DNA from: Uloborus plumipes
Lineage: Eukaryota > Arthropoda > Arachnida > Araneae > Uloboridae
Length of the DNA: 64,000 bases
Reading direction: 5' to 3'
Assembly (NCBI GenBank): GCA_038373865.1
Contig: JAXGGA010000481.1
Location: forward strand, 62,001-126,000
Shown here: positions 1 to 11,508 of the stretch, one piece after another
Layout of the letters: every line of letters starts with the position of its first letter
Numbering within the stretch: the stretch's first letter is position 1
Program-made: the position numbers and the translations under genes
The notes under the pieces: model-generated
The model's database searches: none
The model's input: only the letters and a program-made list of their open reading frames with translations
What the model was told of the DNA's origin: nothing

Positions 1-988
1 TTGTTTTTTATATTTTTGTCTTTTTCTGTATCTTTTCATTATTTAAAACCAGGATGCAAGGAATAGAAAGTATATACACTAGTGAAATTTTGAAATTACT
101 AGCTAGTCAGACTAGAAACTTATAAATAAAAAATCTACCCCTATACTCTGTGGCAGCATTATCAGTTCGTTACAAAAAAATCTTTCTGTTCTGTTAATTT
201 CAGTTAATCCATTGCTTTTTTGCTTAATTTATTTTTATTTTGAAAGCCATTACTTTTTCGACAACAAAAGTTATTGTTAGCAACAAAAGTTAATGATTGT
301 ATTTTTTCTTCAAAAATTATAAGTCTTGTATTTTGATCTTTCATTAATATTGTTTTAAAATAAAGGTGAAGAGCAAGTTTATCAATGCACTACATACTTG
401 TCTTCATCTGTAAATGTTTGATGGACTTGTTTTTTTTTTTGTTTCTTCCAGATTGTTCAATCAATTATTTGGTATTAATATAATTAATAGAACTGTGTCA
501 TTTGCATAAAACATTATTATGCAATTTTTAAGTTAATAAAGTGAAAAATGATATTGCCGGTTTTATCAAATTGTGCCCCTTGGTTGAGTAAAAGTAGTTT
601 AAAATCAATGGTTAGCAATGCATATCTTACTTTCTCTTTCATAATATGCGCAAAAAGCATTTTTTTTTATGCTGATTAGGTTTATAGCTTATTATCAGTA
701 CACCTGAGAATTGTGAGTAGTAAATAATATACTCTCTCTCTCTCTATATATATATATATATTGTATGTGTTACTGTGAAAGTTAAAATTTGATAAATGTT
801 GGCATAAACCGGTATCAGCACTCACCACAAGCACAGGTGGAAGACCGAATATTTCAAGTGGATCACAGATCACACCAGTGAAAGTCGACATTCTCCTCGT
901 CTGGTCTTTCTCAGTAACATATATGTATCTATATAATAATATGTTATGTAAATTTTATGTTTTTGTCATTAACGCTATATTTTTTTAG
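1..988 (+). other. Mo25 intron sequence upstream of the first visible exon
   Basis: AT-rich intron sequence ending in a pyrimidine tract and AG at 987-988. It carries a (CT)n(TA)n microsatellite at about 732-761. A short ATG-led reading stretch on the - strand (891-826) is followed by a donor-like GTGAGT and is treated as a finding. Nothing else is recognisable here. Confidence 0.6.
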
Positions 989-1107
989 GGCAAGAAGGAT
1001 GTTGTTCAAATTTTTAGTAATATTTTGAGAAGGCAGATTGGAACAAGGTTACCTACTGTAGAATATATCTGTACAAAGCCAGAAATTTTATTTACTTTAA
1101 TGAAAGG
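989..1107 (+). CDS. Mo25: Mo25/CAB39 internal exon (about residues 94-133)
   Basis: First visible exon of Mo25 (CAB39, calcium-binding protein 39). The protein is a cytosolic helical-repeat (armadillo-like) scaffold that binds the C-terminus of the pseudokinase STRAD and stabilises the active LKB1-STRAD-MO25 complex; it also activates GCK-family kinases. The exon starts in phase 0 after TTTTTTAG with [20 protein letters not shown] and ends inside the Gly codon of LFTLMKG before GTAATA. The human family member has the same residues with few changes. About 93 N-terminal codons, including the start, lie upstream of the window. The gene continues in exons at 2766, 4307, 5305 and 11509. Human exon borders recalled for this family agree in length (96, 42, 48 codons between borders). 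Identity is very secure; CAB39 versus CAB39L is not meaningful in an invertebrate with a single gene. Confidence 0.97.
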
Positions 1108-1303
1108 GTAATATTCTATTTTCTTTAGTGCAATTATAAAAAGAAATAAATAAAATACATTCTTTCTAATAAATATAGCTCTCATTTATGTTGATTAAAT
1201 ATGTTTATTCTAAATATTTACAACATCGATTGCTTATTACACAGTTATTAGTATTCACTATAATATAGTTTTGTTGCAAAGCAAAATTTGTTTTTCGAAT
1301 ATG

Positions 1304-2101
1304 CAAGGCTCGCATTCCCCCTAAAATTCCTAAATTTCCTAAAATATTTCAGACCTCCTAAAATTGTACTAAAATTTCGTGGCATTCCTAAAAAAATTAG
1401 AAAATTTACAGGAGTTCTTTAGGCGAACTTAAAATACCTTTCTGAAGAGAAAATTACTAACTAAAGATTGTTTTGTGATACAAGATGGTTTTCGATTCGC
1501 AACATTGAATATAACAGGCCAAACGGGTTAACTTCACAAACTGTTTTCTGGCCACTGCTGTTTTACTAGATAAAAAAAATGATAAAGAAAAAACTTAAAA
1601 ACAAATTTATTGGAAAAAGCGGGAAAAAAATGTAAATTTGCAGATTTGTTGAAATAGCAAAAATATTAATGAGTTTAAAGAATGAATATTGTCTCTGGGT
1701 CTAGTGAAATAGCGTTTAAAAACATTTGTAGTAAGCTGTTGTAGTTAAAACATTATGCAAGTATTGTTGAACAGAATTAATATCTGTAGAAGCTGACCAA
1801 CTGGAAAAATTCAGATATGTCTATCTTTGAAAGTGAAAATTATGAACATGTTATGTAGCATTGAAGCATTATTTCTTTTTTGTTTTGTTTCATTTTATTT
1901 TTTGTGTCGGAGGTATTTGAAGGTTGTAATTTATGCTGTAATAAATAAAATGCATTTTCAGTTTGGTTTGTCGGGTACTACTGTTAGGGACTGATTTATA
2001 GTCAAACAAAATCTTAAATTACCCCTAAAATTTTCCTAAAATTTTGTCAAAATGTTCCTAAAATTCCCCTAAAATTTTGAAAAAGTCTACTACGAGCCCT
2101 G
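1304..2101. mobile_element. 798-bp hAT-like MITE
   Basis: Terminal inverted repeats CAAGGCTCG (left) and CGAGCCCTG (right) continue inward as repeated CCTAAAATT-type motifs in opposite orientation at the two ends. AATATG is duplicated directly outside at 1298-1303 and 2102-2107. CAG-like ends with a 6-bp duplication suggest a non-autonomous hAT relative. It has no reading frame and lies in a Mo25 intron. Confidence 0.75.
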
Positions 2102-2234
2102 AATATGTTAGTTGCTGAATTTATCATGCAAGAGTAGTTGAAAATTTAAAACTTTTTAACTCATCAAAAACCAATCCTGTATAGAATATTTTAATGGTTT
2201 TTCTTGTTTATTTATCTTCTTTTACTATCTTATA

Positions 2235-2680
2235 CAGTCCTACCTCATTAAGACAAACTCCAAGGGACCTTCAAAATCAGTTCGTCTTAACCATTGTCCA
2301 CGTTATCTGAAGACCAATACTGCCGTTCTAAGCGCAGAAGTGGTAGTCGAGTTCAAACTGAGATATTACTCTTTAAAGTTTTGTGCCACCATGTGTTTGA
2401 TTCAGATGAAACTTTTTCAGAATTTTTTTAAAAATAGTTCCTGCTTTCGAGTTCCTGCTAAAAATAGTTCCTGCTCGAATGCTCATATAATTTTGTATTT
2501 AGGTAAAATACGTCAAAGAGCCACCTGGTGGCGATAACTCAATTTTGTTAAAAAGTGCAGATACGACTTTTGTGCTTAGCACGGCAGAATACACTACAAA
2601 CCGTAGGTTGGTGATCAAAGATGTAGTTTGTCTTAGCAGTAATTCATTTTAAGCACATTTGAATTGACGAGGTTCGACTG
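2235..2680. mobile_element. 446-bp pogo/Tigger-like MITE
   Basis: The ends CAGTCCTACCTCATTAA and TTGACGAGGTTCGACTG are imperfect inverted repeats and sit between TA dinucleotides (2233-2234, 2681-2682), as in pogo/Tigger elements. Subterminal inverted arms share TGCCGT.CTAAGC, near 2320 and 2585. The inner arm is also found around 31.7 kb, in inverse orientation. It lies in a Mo25 intron and has no transposase. Confidence 0.65.
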
Positions 2681-2765
2681 TATTAAACATTATATACTTT
2701 GATTCATGCTTTATATGTATGTAGTAGTTTGTACTTGTAAAACATTACATTTCTATGCATTGCAG

Positions 2766-2934
2766 GTATGAAAAACAAGACATAGCTCTGAATTGTGGCA
2801 CTATGCTAAGAGAATGCATTCATTATGAGGCCCTAGCCAAAATTATTCTATATTCCGATGAATTTTATAATTTTTTTAGATATGTTGAAGTGTCAACTTT
2901 CGACATTGCGTCCGATGCCTTCTCTACATTTAAG
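2766..2934 (+). CDS. Mo25: Mo25/CAB39 internal exon (about residues 133-189)
   Basis: This exon begins after TTCTATGCATTGCAG and completes the split Gly codon (GG|G), then encodes [20 protein letters not shown] through [19 protein letters not shown]. It is followed by the donor GTTGGT. It encodes central helical repeats of the scaffold. The segment RECI.YE.LAKIIL and the motif [13 protein letters not shown] are hallmarks of MO25 proteins. The length (169 nt) keeps frame with the preceding exon (119 nt). No disabling change is visible. Confidence 0.97.
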
Positions 2935-3156
2935 GTTGGTTTGACACATATTTTAGGATACCTATACTTAAATGTAATTGCACAGCTCTGCTTCATTATT
3001 TTTTAAATTAAGCGCTAAAATGAAACCATCTCTCAAAACTTTCCTTTTTCTTCTTTCTGTTAACTTTTGTTCTCATTTTCCTTTTCTTTTGATGCATAAT
3101 TTTTTCTTCTTACCTTTCATCTTTATCATTGTGTCATTTTATTTCATGCATATACA

Positions 3157-3353
3157 GATGGTTTAGCTCAAGATGCAATAAAAAATATTTATACTGGAGC
3201 ATATTTAATAACTTTCTGTATTAACTGTCGAATTGGAAAGCACTGTGACAATTTTAATGGAGAGATAGCAGGCATATTATTTGCAAATGATAAGTTTAAA
3301 ATTCCTGGTCGCAAAATTGTTTCTGATTGATTTACAAGCAGCTATCGTGTCAG
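3157..3353 (+). pseudogene. Non-LTR retrotransposon RNase H fragment in the Mo25 intron
   Basis: The + frame from 3157 reads TDG-like DGLAQDAIKN, then TGAYLI, RIGKHCDNFNGEIAGI and KIVSD, followed by a stop. A +1 shift then gives LIDLQAAIV. This matches the RNase H domain of non-LTR retrotransposons: first Asp in TDGS, Glu in NFxGEIxAI, second Asp in LSDSQAAI. The frameshift and the stop show it is dead. It is flanked by an acceptor-like TATACAG and a donor-like CAG|GTATAAG, so it could be spliced in as a cryptic exon. Family assignment beyond RNase H is not possible from this fragment. Confidence 0.6.
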
Positions 3354-4306
3354 GTATAAGTTTCATTTCCTTCATGTAGACTTGAATGCACTAAATCACA
3401 GCTTTTCAACAGAAAAAAAAGCTTTCGTATAATTTTACTTCTCTTTACTATAGTAAAGAAATAACTATTGTACCATTTCATGCTCTGACAGTAAATAATC
3501 ATGAATATACTCAAGGCAAATGCTTTTTTTTTTGCATGAAAATGATTAAGATACAATATTTTTTATTTATTGTAGTTACAGAATACATCTTATAAACTAA
3601 CAATCGAAAGAAAAAAAAATTAAAAAATCACTAGTTTTGAGATATAGTGCCTATCAAACTTTATTATTTTTCAATCTATGATTTAAACATTTTTTAAAAA
3701 TTCAAATATCATTTAAAATAATATCACACTGAAACTATTAAAAGAAGTTAAGCTATTTTTCCTTCAAAATATTACGCATTTAAAAGCATTCTTTTGGGTT
3801 ATAAATAGAACTAAAATCAGTTACTTTGGTAGTTATGCAAATTTCTTTTCATGACGTTACCAATTCTTTAATAAGGAGATTTTTAAATATGTGCTGTTGG
3901 TGAATTTACTTATTTACTTAAGAAATATATATTTTGTAGTATTAAAATTTCAGAGAAAAATATTATCAAATACTTGTTAATTAGATCTAATTAACATTCC
4001 TATCTATGCATTACAAATATTGCAGTACATATTGATTATATTAGATCCATTTAGCTTTAGCATAGATTTGGACAGTTTAAAACACTTTTGGGCAGTTTTG
4101 AATAATGGAAACCACCTGTCCTGTCCAAATCCCCAACCCCCGTACTTTTAACCTCACTTCTTCAAAGTGCATTGATTGTTTTTTTTCCTAATATTTACTA
4201 TTTTGTTTATAACAATAGTGTAATAGTGTTGCTAACCTATTTCACTTTCATTTAATATATTGTTGTATGTTTTTGAAAAATTATTTCATTTATCTTTTTT
4301 TCCAAG

Positions 4307-4432
4307 GAGTTACTGACTAGGCACAAAGTCCTATGCTCTGAATTTCTTGAAATGAATTATGACAGAGTCTTCAGCCACTACCAGCATTTATTAAATTCAG
4401 AAAATTATGTCACCAAAAGGCAGTCATTGAAG
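4307..4432 (+). CDS. Mo25: Mo25/CAB39 internal exon (about residues 190-231)
   Basis: Exactly 42 codons between TCCAAG and GTAAAC, beginning [19 protein letters not shown] and ending [12 protein letters not shown]. In human MO25 the equivalent exon starts DLLTRHK and ends on the same KRQSLK, so both borders are conserved. The exon is phase 0 at both ends and encodes helical repeats of the scaffold. A degenerate G/C-richer stretch of unknown origin lies downstream at about 4593-4712. Confidence 0.97.
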
Positions 4433-5304
4433 GTAAACTTTCCCTAAAATTTCATAAGTGTACCTGTAGTTTTTCTGTCAGCTATGCAATTTATTTTACT
4501 GTTTTGTTTATGTAACTAATTAATTTTTTAATAATTTAAAATGTGATAAACTAATATTTGTGAGCAACTAAATTGTAACTTTAGACTCATAATCTCCGGG
4601 CAGCCCCAGAAGATTATCTCAGGCCCGCCATTTGGGCGATCAGGAGGGTCAATGCGTCAGATTTACACAATGAGGGAAAACACAGGAAATATTTTTCTCA
4701 GAAATGAGTAGCAACCCTGGTTGTTAAAAGCGCTGTTTCAACACTAATATTTTATGTAGTATTATAAATGATTGAAACCTTGTAATGTTGTAAATACAAA
4801 AAGGGAGCTATTAAACATTTAGATTTTTTTTGCTGCATTAAAATTGGCACTACTTTCATTAAAATTATTTATTTTTCATCCCATTTTTGACAAAGTTTAA
4901 AGTTACAATAAAGGCAGGAGAGCTTAAAACTTAAAACCAACCTAATGAGACTTTTTAAACGGATTTGATGATTATTATTTCTTAATTTTAGTTACTATGC
5001 AATAATTTAAGATTTTTTTCAGTCTGTATAAAATGTGGTAGAACTATTAAAATATGAATAGAACATTTTAAAATAGAGAAATTGTGGCTGAAAATTACAC
5101 TCAGTGGCCATGATATGTGTCCCTTATCTGGTACACAAAAATGAGTTCAAATATGTCTTCTTCATACGGGCTATTTTTACTGCTCACTGCTACTTGTGTT
5201 TCCTATTTTGCTGTTGAATTTGAAATGAACTGATAATAATTTGCTTTTATATGTTTCAGTTCGATTTTTCTTAAAATAATTAACTAAATCAATTTTCCTT
5301 ATAG

Positions 5305-5448
5305 TTATTAGGAGAGTTGTTATTAGATCGTCACAATTTTACGATTATGACAAGATACATTAGTTCTCCGGACAATTTAAAGCTCATGATGAACATGTTG
5401 AAAGAAAGAAGTCGTAACATACAATTCGAAGCATTTCATGTTTTTAAG
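5305..5448 (+). CDS. Mo25: Mo25/CAB39 internal exon (about residues 232-279)
   Basis: Exactly 48 codons, from [20 protein letters not shown] to [13 protein letters not shown], between TTATAG and GTATGT. The segment is almost identical to that of vertebrate MO25 and is part of the concave surface that contacts partner kinases in known structures (family knowledge). The following intron of 6.06 kb (5449-11508) is the largest in view and is filled with transposons. Confidence 0.97.
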
Positions 5449-6239
5449 GTATGTTTTATTTAACTTTTATTTGTTCTAGTTTTTTTCTGTTAAAATTAAA
5501 GTAAACAAATTGGGATATATAAATAGCGAAATTTTGACTATTGTGTTGCCTCAAAGCAGAAATAAGACATCTTCTCCTGGAAATAACAGGAAAATAACCG
5601 TCCTTCTGTTGTTCTGGGGCGCCGATATAACAAGACTGGGGTCAGCTTTTGTGGGGCATGATTAGTATATGGGCCAATAAATCAAAATAATTTCATTATG
5701 TCTGTACCTAAGAACCAGAACAACGTAAGTCCAAAAATGGTGGTTTTTAATATGTTACTACATTGTGTGTAGAATCTTATTCAGCATTGATCCAGGAGAA
5801 CGTTATTCTATCACAGAAATCCCTTCAAAATTATTTAGCAGAATTAAAAGAGTGCGAGTCCCTTCCTTTACATTCATTCGACAATCGTTTTCGCCCTCTC
5901 CTGAAAAGTTACAAAAATGAACAAACGTTTGTCTGAAGTATAAATATAAGGGAGAAAGAGAATTAATAATATCAGATGATAGTAGACAGTGTAGCATTCA
6001 TGAGAGTCCTTCCCCTTAAAAGTTTCGAAATTGTAGTCATAAATTTTCAGTTCACACGATCTCTACAGTTGGAACAAACCTATCCTGACATCATTGGGAA
6101 GTCTATGCAGATCCTATTCATGGTATCACAACACTGTCAGGTTAAGTTTATCCCAACTATAGTGATATTAGGAGGAGGAACGTTTGTGGAGTTTTATGAA
6201 CGTTTCGAGTTTAGAGACTCTTCCTTGGAAACTTTTCTA

Positions 6240-6975
6240 AATTAAAGTCTTAGGAATGAAGTATTAGACATTTAAAGGGGTGAAAGGAGAATCGGGGATG
6301 TCATCTAAGTTTTGAAAATTAAATGTCCTTAATAAAATGCTGTTATAGACCATCTTTTCCTGACTTAAAGGGAAAACGATGAGTTTTTTTTTATTTTCCA
6401 TCGGACAATTTTTGAAATTTAGGTAATCAAAACACAATTATAGACCATCCTTGAGAATTTCAGAAAAACGTTTTGAAATCCAATACTTGCCCCCAAAATT
6501 TTAGAAAATAAAGTTTAAAAAACGACAGTTTTTCTAATTTCAATCATTTGTGGAGAGAGAAGATTGGGGGTGCTTGCCCAGGCATTTTCTGAAATTAAAG
6601 ATTGCATCCCCTCTCAGAAAAAAAAATCAGTTGTAGGTTATCTTTAATAACGAGGGGAAATGTTGAGAGATTTTCCCCTGAACTTCTTTTGAAATATAAC
6701 TCCTAAACAGGCAAGTATAGATGATTTTTAATTATGTGAAGTTGACAGTAGGCAATCCACTAGAATTTTTCTTCGAAATTGAGATTCTGAAATTCCAATT
6801 ATTAGCTACTTTTGATGAAGTTGGAGGGAAAGGACTTCTCTTGACTATTTGAGACTCTTTCCCGGAATATTCTCAAATTTAACTCACAACGCAGGTATAG
6901 GTCATCTTTTGTAACATCAGATAAATATTAAGAGCCGAAACTCTCTTCTGAAAATGATTCGTAATTGTTCCAAAA
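6240..6975. repeat. Degenerate tandem-like repeat in the Mo25 intron
   Basis: A phrase like TATAGACCATCTTT recurs in diverged form near 6346, 6442, 6632, 6717 and 6896, each with a purine-rich stretch such as GGGGAAA or GAGAGA. Similar text resumes at 10775-11000, as if the element at 7000-10774 had landed in it. The period is irregular (about 80-190 bp), so this is a weak call. Confidence 0.35.
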
Positions 6976-8170
6976 AAAAAAAAAAAAAGGACAATTTTAC
7001 AGGGTTGTCACAGGCTACTTAAATGCTACTTTTTTCTGCTTTTTTTGACTCTAGGCGACTTTGGAGACTTTTTTTGAGCACAAACAGGCTAAAAAGCAAC
7101 TTATTTTCACTCTAGCTACTTTTTTGGAGACTTCTTTTTTTTCCAAAGCAAGTTTTCATTCGAAAATCTTGATTTTTTTTCACTCTATTTGATTTTATTT
7201 ATTAATTTGAAACCCATTATTTTTTATTCTTATTTCTTTGTCACCTAAAAAAAGAACATTCCTTTGCCTTTATTATGGACATATCCACTATTATTTTTCT
7301 AAATAGCAATCAGGGTGGGGCTTAGATTTTGGAGTAACTTCTTCGCTACCTTAGCTTTTGGGTATAAAGTGATTTGCTTAATAGCTATAGCTACTGAGGA
7401 GGGGGCGGGGTGGATCTACTTATTTGATATATATTGGGAAAAAATCGACTCAAAGTTTAGTAGATTGAAGGAACTGACTTATTTAAGACTAATAAACAGC
7501 TGATTAAGTAAAAATTTATTTTTAGGTACTTAGACATCAAGCATGAGCTTCACCCAAAATTCTACACTGTTAGAGATTTCAATAATTGTGCACATGATCT
7601 TGTAATTTCAATTATTTTAGAATTTGACAGCTATTTTAACCTAAGCAAACTGAAGCATATTATATCCATAGTTCTTATTTTTCAACCTTGACTTTTATTT
7701 TTTATCGATTGTAATTACTTTTTTGGTGGGATTGATTAAAGTTTTTCTATATTTTAAAGAGCATATTTATGTGCAATTTTCAAGTTTGTGTGATCTTCTA
7801 CATTGCGAAAAATGAGAATCCTTTTGCACAATTTTTGGGAGGTTTTTTTTTTAAGTATGCATGAAAGCTTTGCTGAAAGAAAAGTACATAAAATGTATTC
7901 TCATTTTTACTGAAACTTTTATTTAAAAATTAAAAAAAAAAACCCTGCAGTCATTTTAAGCATGATTATTCACTTGCCACAAAAAGTACTGAATGGCTAA
8001 TTTTGTTTCAATGTTGTCAAGTTTTGTAATATTTGCATTATATTTCTGATTTTTTTCAAGGAATTAAGTACTAGTTAACATTATGATTAAGAGCTCTATT
8101 TCTCCACTTCAGACTTCCATCACAAGTCCTCCCTCACACCATCTTCTGTTGTAGAACCAATATGTGGAGT

Positions 8171-8763
8171 TAGGGCCGAATTGAAGGGGTGGGTTTTTAG
8201 GGTTCAAACCCCTTCAAAATTTTTCAAAACTATTAAAAAATGCTTTTTATAGTTTCTCACTGAAAAAATTATTATTATTGCTGTTTTAATTTTCTTATTT
8301 ACTTTGAAACTGCAATTAAAAAATGAAATTATCATTATTGAATAATTGTACAAATGAAGTGTTTTTTCTGCAGTAATTATTTTTATTGTAGTTATTGCAA
8401 ACATACCTTAACAGTACACCTTTCCCTGCAAATTTTTAATACCACTAAAAGAACTCCAAAATTCTTCAACTTTGAAAGAACTAAACTCTATTTTTAACAC
8501 ATCTTATCAGTATCCCTCGTGAAATAGAAATTTTAAAAGTACTCCTTCAAATGCGCTTATATGAGTAAGTCCAGATTTTTTTTTTTCTTCATTGAAAATA
8601 TGTCTTCTTTTTCCATTTTTCATGTTAATACCCTTTTAACCTCTACTGTAACAAAAATCAACAGAATATAAAATATGAAATCAAATTCTATTGACTTTAT
8701 AGATTTCACGAGAAATAGGTTTGGTAAAACCCTCCCTGAAACTAAGTTCTGGTTACGGTCCTG
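8171..8763. mobile_element. 593-bp hAT MITE nested in the 3.8-kb element
   Basis: It starts TAGGGCCGAATT (probably mutated from CAGGGCCG) and ends ACGGTCCTG. It is flanked by an 8-bp direct duplication, TGTGGAGT at 8163-8170 and TGTGGAGC at 8764-8771. Eight-bp duplication plus C(A)GGGCCG ends is the hAT pattern. No coding content. Confidence 0.6.
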
Positions 8764-8777
8764 TGTGGAGCATTATA

Positions 8778-10052
8778 CGAGGGCTGTCTGAAAAGTTTCC
8801 GACCTAACATAGATAAAATATTTTTATCGTTCAAACTGGCTGTTACTTTTTGACATAGTCTCCTTGTAAGTCCACACACATCATCCAGTAATACTCCCAT
8901 CCTTTTAACTCATCCAAAAGTAATGAGGAAAATGTGTCCTCAAAAAGCTGTTGACAAAGTTTATGACCTCCTTATTTGAAGAAAACCTTTGTCCTCCAAG
9001 TGCTTCTTTCAGCTTAGGGACCAAGAAAGGGTCGCTTGGGGCCAGGTCTGGTGAGTAGGGTGGATGTTAACGATTTCAAGCCTTAACTCGTAAATTTTGG
9101 CCATTGAAACCACTGAGGTGTCAGCAGGAGCATTTTCTTGATGAAAAAGAACTTTTTTCCTTTTCAAATGCGGCCGTTTTTCTATTTCCTCCTTCAATTT
9201 GTCAAGGAGAGTAGAATAGTATGCTCTTGTTATGGCTTTTTCCATTTTAAGGTAGTCAATGAGTATCACTCCATGGCTATCCCAGAAAACGGTCGGTATC
9301 ACTTTTCCTGCAGAAGGAACTGTTTTGACCTCTTTTGGAGCTGTTCTCACTTTGCAGACCATTGTTTTGACTGCGTTTTTGTTTCTGGAGTGCTCTGATG
9401 AATCCATGTTTCATCCACAGTGATAAGTCATCAGAAAAACTCTGGTTCATTGTGCCAGAAGTGCGCTGCAAATGTTCATTTGGACACGTTTCTGGTCAAA
9501 TCGAGCAAACGCGGCAGTTAAAGTACAGCCAGCTTCCGCGTGCTTAATTTTTCATTTAAAATGTGGCATGCGCATTCCTTAGAGATATTCATAGTTTCTT
9601 CTATATATCTCACTTTCAATATGTGTCATCCAGCATTATTTGATGAGCTTTAGCAATGTGTTCATCAGTGGTAGCAGTTTTGGGTCGACCTGAGCGTTCA
9701 CAAACACTGAAACTGGTACGACCACGTTTAAATTCCGCTACCCAAAATTTTACGATTGTAGACGATGGTGCAGAGTCCCCATACACAGAGTCCAACTCCT
9801 TTTTAATTTGTGCAGGCGTATTTCCTTTTTAAAGCAAGTATCGAATCAGAGCTTGATATTCGATTTTTTCTATTTTCAAAAAAACTGTTGGAGTAACTCA
9901 CTAGTATGGCTGTCACGCACACAATTCGAACTAAAAATAGCCAAAATTACGGTTCCAAGTTTCCAAAGGACCACTTAAAAGGAACATCTCTCTTTGTTTC
10001 ATAAGTTTTGCCCTTTTTATATCGAGGTCGGAAACTTTTCAGACAGCCCTCG
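8778..10052 (-). mobile_element. mariner transposon, full length (1275 bp), inactive
   Basis: The two ends are perfect 28-bp inverted repeats beginning CGAGGGCTGTCTGAAAAG, bounded by TA at 8776-8777 and 10053-10054, the mariner target duplication. The length is that of an intact mariner (about 1.28 kb). The transposase runs on the - strand and is broken by frameshifts and stops. The perfect TIRs with a decayed ORF suggest a fairly recent non-autonomous mobilisation or insertion of an already broken copy. Confidence 0.95.
9003..9886 (-). pseudogene. mariner transposase pseudogene (D,D34D family)
   Basis: Reading the - strand from about 9886: a start region KIEYQALIRYLL, then KGNTPAQIKKELDSVYGD, VAEFKRGRTS and ERSGRPKTATTDEHIAK, the paired HTH domain of mariner. 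After several frameshifts, LITVDETWIH gives the first catalytic Asp. The longest open stretch (9407-9009) holds VPSAGKVIPTVFWDSHGV (second Asp), then VLFHQENAPAD, where the usual third Asp of HQDNAPAH is Glu. The C-terminus after NIHPTHQTWPQ is frame-broken relative to the family's YSPDLAPSD motif. A mariner transposase of about 345 residues normally cuts and pastes at TA; this one cannot be made as a single protein. Confidence 0.9.
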
Positions 10053-10976
10053 TATTATAGTCATCCAGATTGTGATATCAGTTTGACGCCAGAGTGAAAT
10101 AAAAGAAAAAGTAGCTAGGTTAGGGAAGAAAATTAAAAAATGTTGAAACAAAAGAAAGTGAGCAAAAAAAAAAAAAAAAAAAAAGAAAAGAAAAAGCTGT
10201 ACTGAAAAAAGTAGTCAAAAATCGGAGGAAAAAATCAAATTAGTATCAACTTTCTGGCAAAAGTACTGCTGTTCTTTCGAGGTCCTAGTTAATGTTAAAC
10301 TAGTTCTTGTAATAAAAGACCACGTAATTTTTTACACTAATAATGTTGCTTTACTGCATCCTCATAACAGCTACTGGCAGTATTTTATTTAAAATTTGCT
10401 TTATTTATATTGATTTTTCACTGTATTCTCATCATAATAGTTGAATAGAATTAACTGTAGTTATGGGGGGAGGGAAGCACTCTCTTTTTTAATAAGTTTT
10501 GGCATTTTTTTTTTTTTTTTTTGTAATTTCACATTCAGTTTAAATTCCTCCGCAAAACAGATGGAGACTTTTTACAAATGTTAAATTTTCAGCTGTACTA
10601 TTTATTTCTTACTTCATTTATCTGATCATGAATACTGTTTTCTTGAAACTTTTTCAATTTTGGGGACTACTTTTTTTGCAACTTTTTTCATTTTGAGGCT
10701 ACTTTTTGCAACTTTTTAATTTTGTTTGGCTACTTTTGCTACTTTTTTTATGAATTTTTTCTGTGGCAACCCTGTTTTAGGAAGAGGTGAAATTAGAAGA
10801 CTTTAGCATAAATTTGTAGACATTAAAATCCCTAAAATGAAATTTCAACTAATCTTAGAGAACGTAGGGGGTTTCAAGGGAGGATGCAGCTCCTTATCCC
10901 TTCTTCTGGATTCGTCACTGTGCTCAAGTATTGATGCTACTCAAAAGTGCTTCAATTTTTCCCCTGTAAACATATT

Positions 10977-11086
10977 AGTTTTTCACGTGGCAATAATTTT
11001 TTTAAATCGGAGGAAAATGTCGCGACCCCTCAGCAAATGCTTCGCGACCCCATTTGGAGTCGCGATCCACAAGTTGGGAACCACTG
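10977..11086. mobile_element. hAT-type terminus (right end only)
   Basis: The stretch ends AAGTTGGGAACCACTG, the reverse complement of the common hAT start CAGTGGTTCCCAA. Inside it are repeated TCGCGACCCC motifs typical of such ends. The 8 bases after it (CACTAGGA) should be the target duplication, but I could not find a matching left end. It may be truncated. Confidence 0.5.
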
Positions 11087-11508
11087 CACTAGGAGGTACA
11101 CACACTCAAAATATAAGAAACAAGGGTTTTTCCACAAAAGCCATAAACAGCCTCATAATTTGGACAGACCAAAGGTTCATTCCGTCTGTAGTTAAAAGGC
11201 AACTCTTGAGACTCAAAGTGTTTCAAAATTTGAAAATTCAATTTTTTCTACTCCACCCCACTGCTTAATTTATATTAATATATATTTATTTAGAGTTTGT
11301 TTTTATAGAGTTTGCTTTAAACTCTATAAAACTGTTTGGTACATTGAAAATGTCTGGAACTTTGCTGAAAATTGTATATTTGATACAGCTTTAAATTTAT
11401 TTGAGAGTTTTGAATGGGAACCATAAGAAATCTAATTTCACGATTTATACTCATATTTGTTTACTCAACTACCAAAGTTTCTGATATTTTCCAATTTCTA
11501 TGTTTTAG

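Larger units (their letters stand above)
7000..10774. mobile_element. 3.8-kb element with CAGGGTTG ends and 5-bp target duplication, hosting nested insertions
   Basis: The left end CAGGGTTGTCACAG and the right end CTGTGGCAACCCTG are inverted repeats. Both run inward into repeated GCTACTTTTTT motifs. TTTTA is duplicated at 6995-6999 and 10775-10779. CAG ends with a 5-bp duplication fit the hAT5 type of the hAT superfamily. Two later insertions lie inside (8171-8763 and 8778-10052); without them the element is about 1.9 kb. No transposase frame was recognised, so it is probably non-autonomous. Confidence 0.65.

Noticed and set aside
5976..6245. 89-codon frame on the + strand in the large Mo25 intron
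   Set aside because: No domain and no conserved splice borders; not part of Mo25, whose flanking exons join without it.
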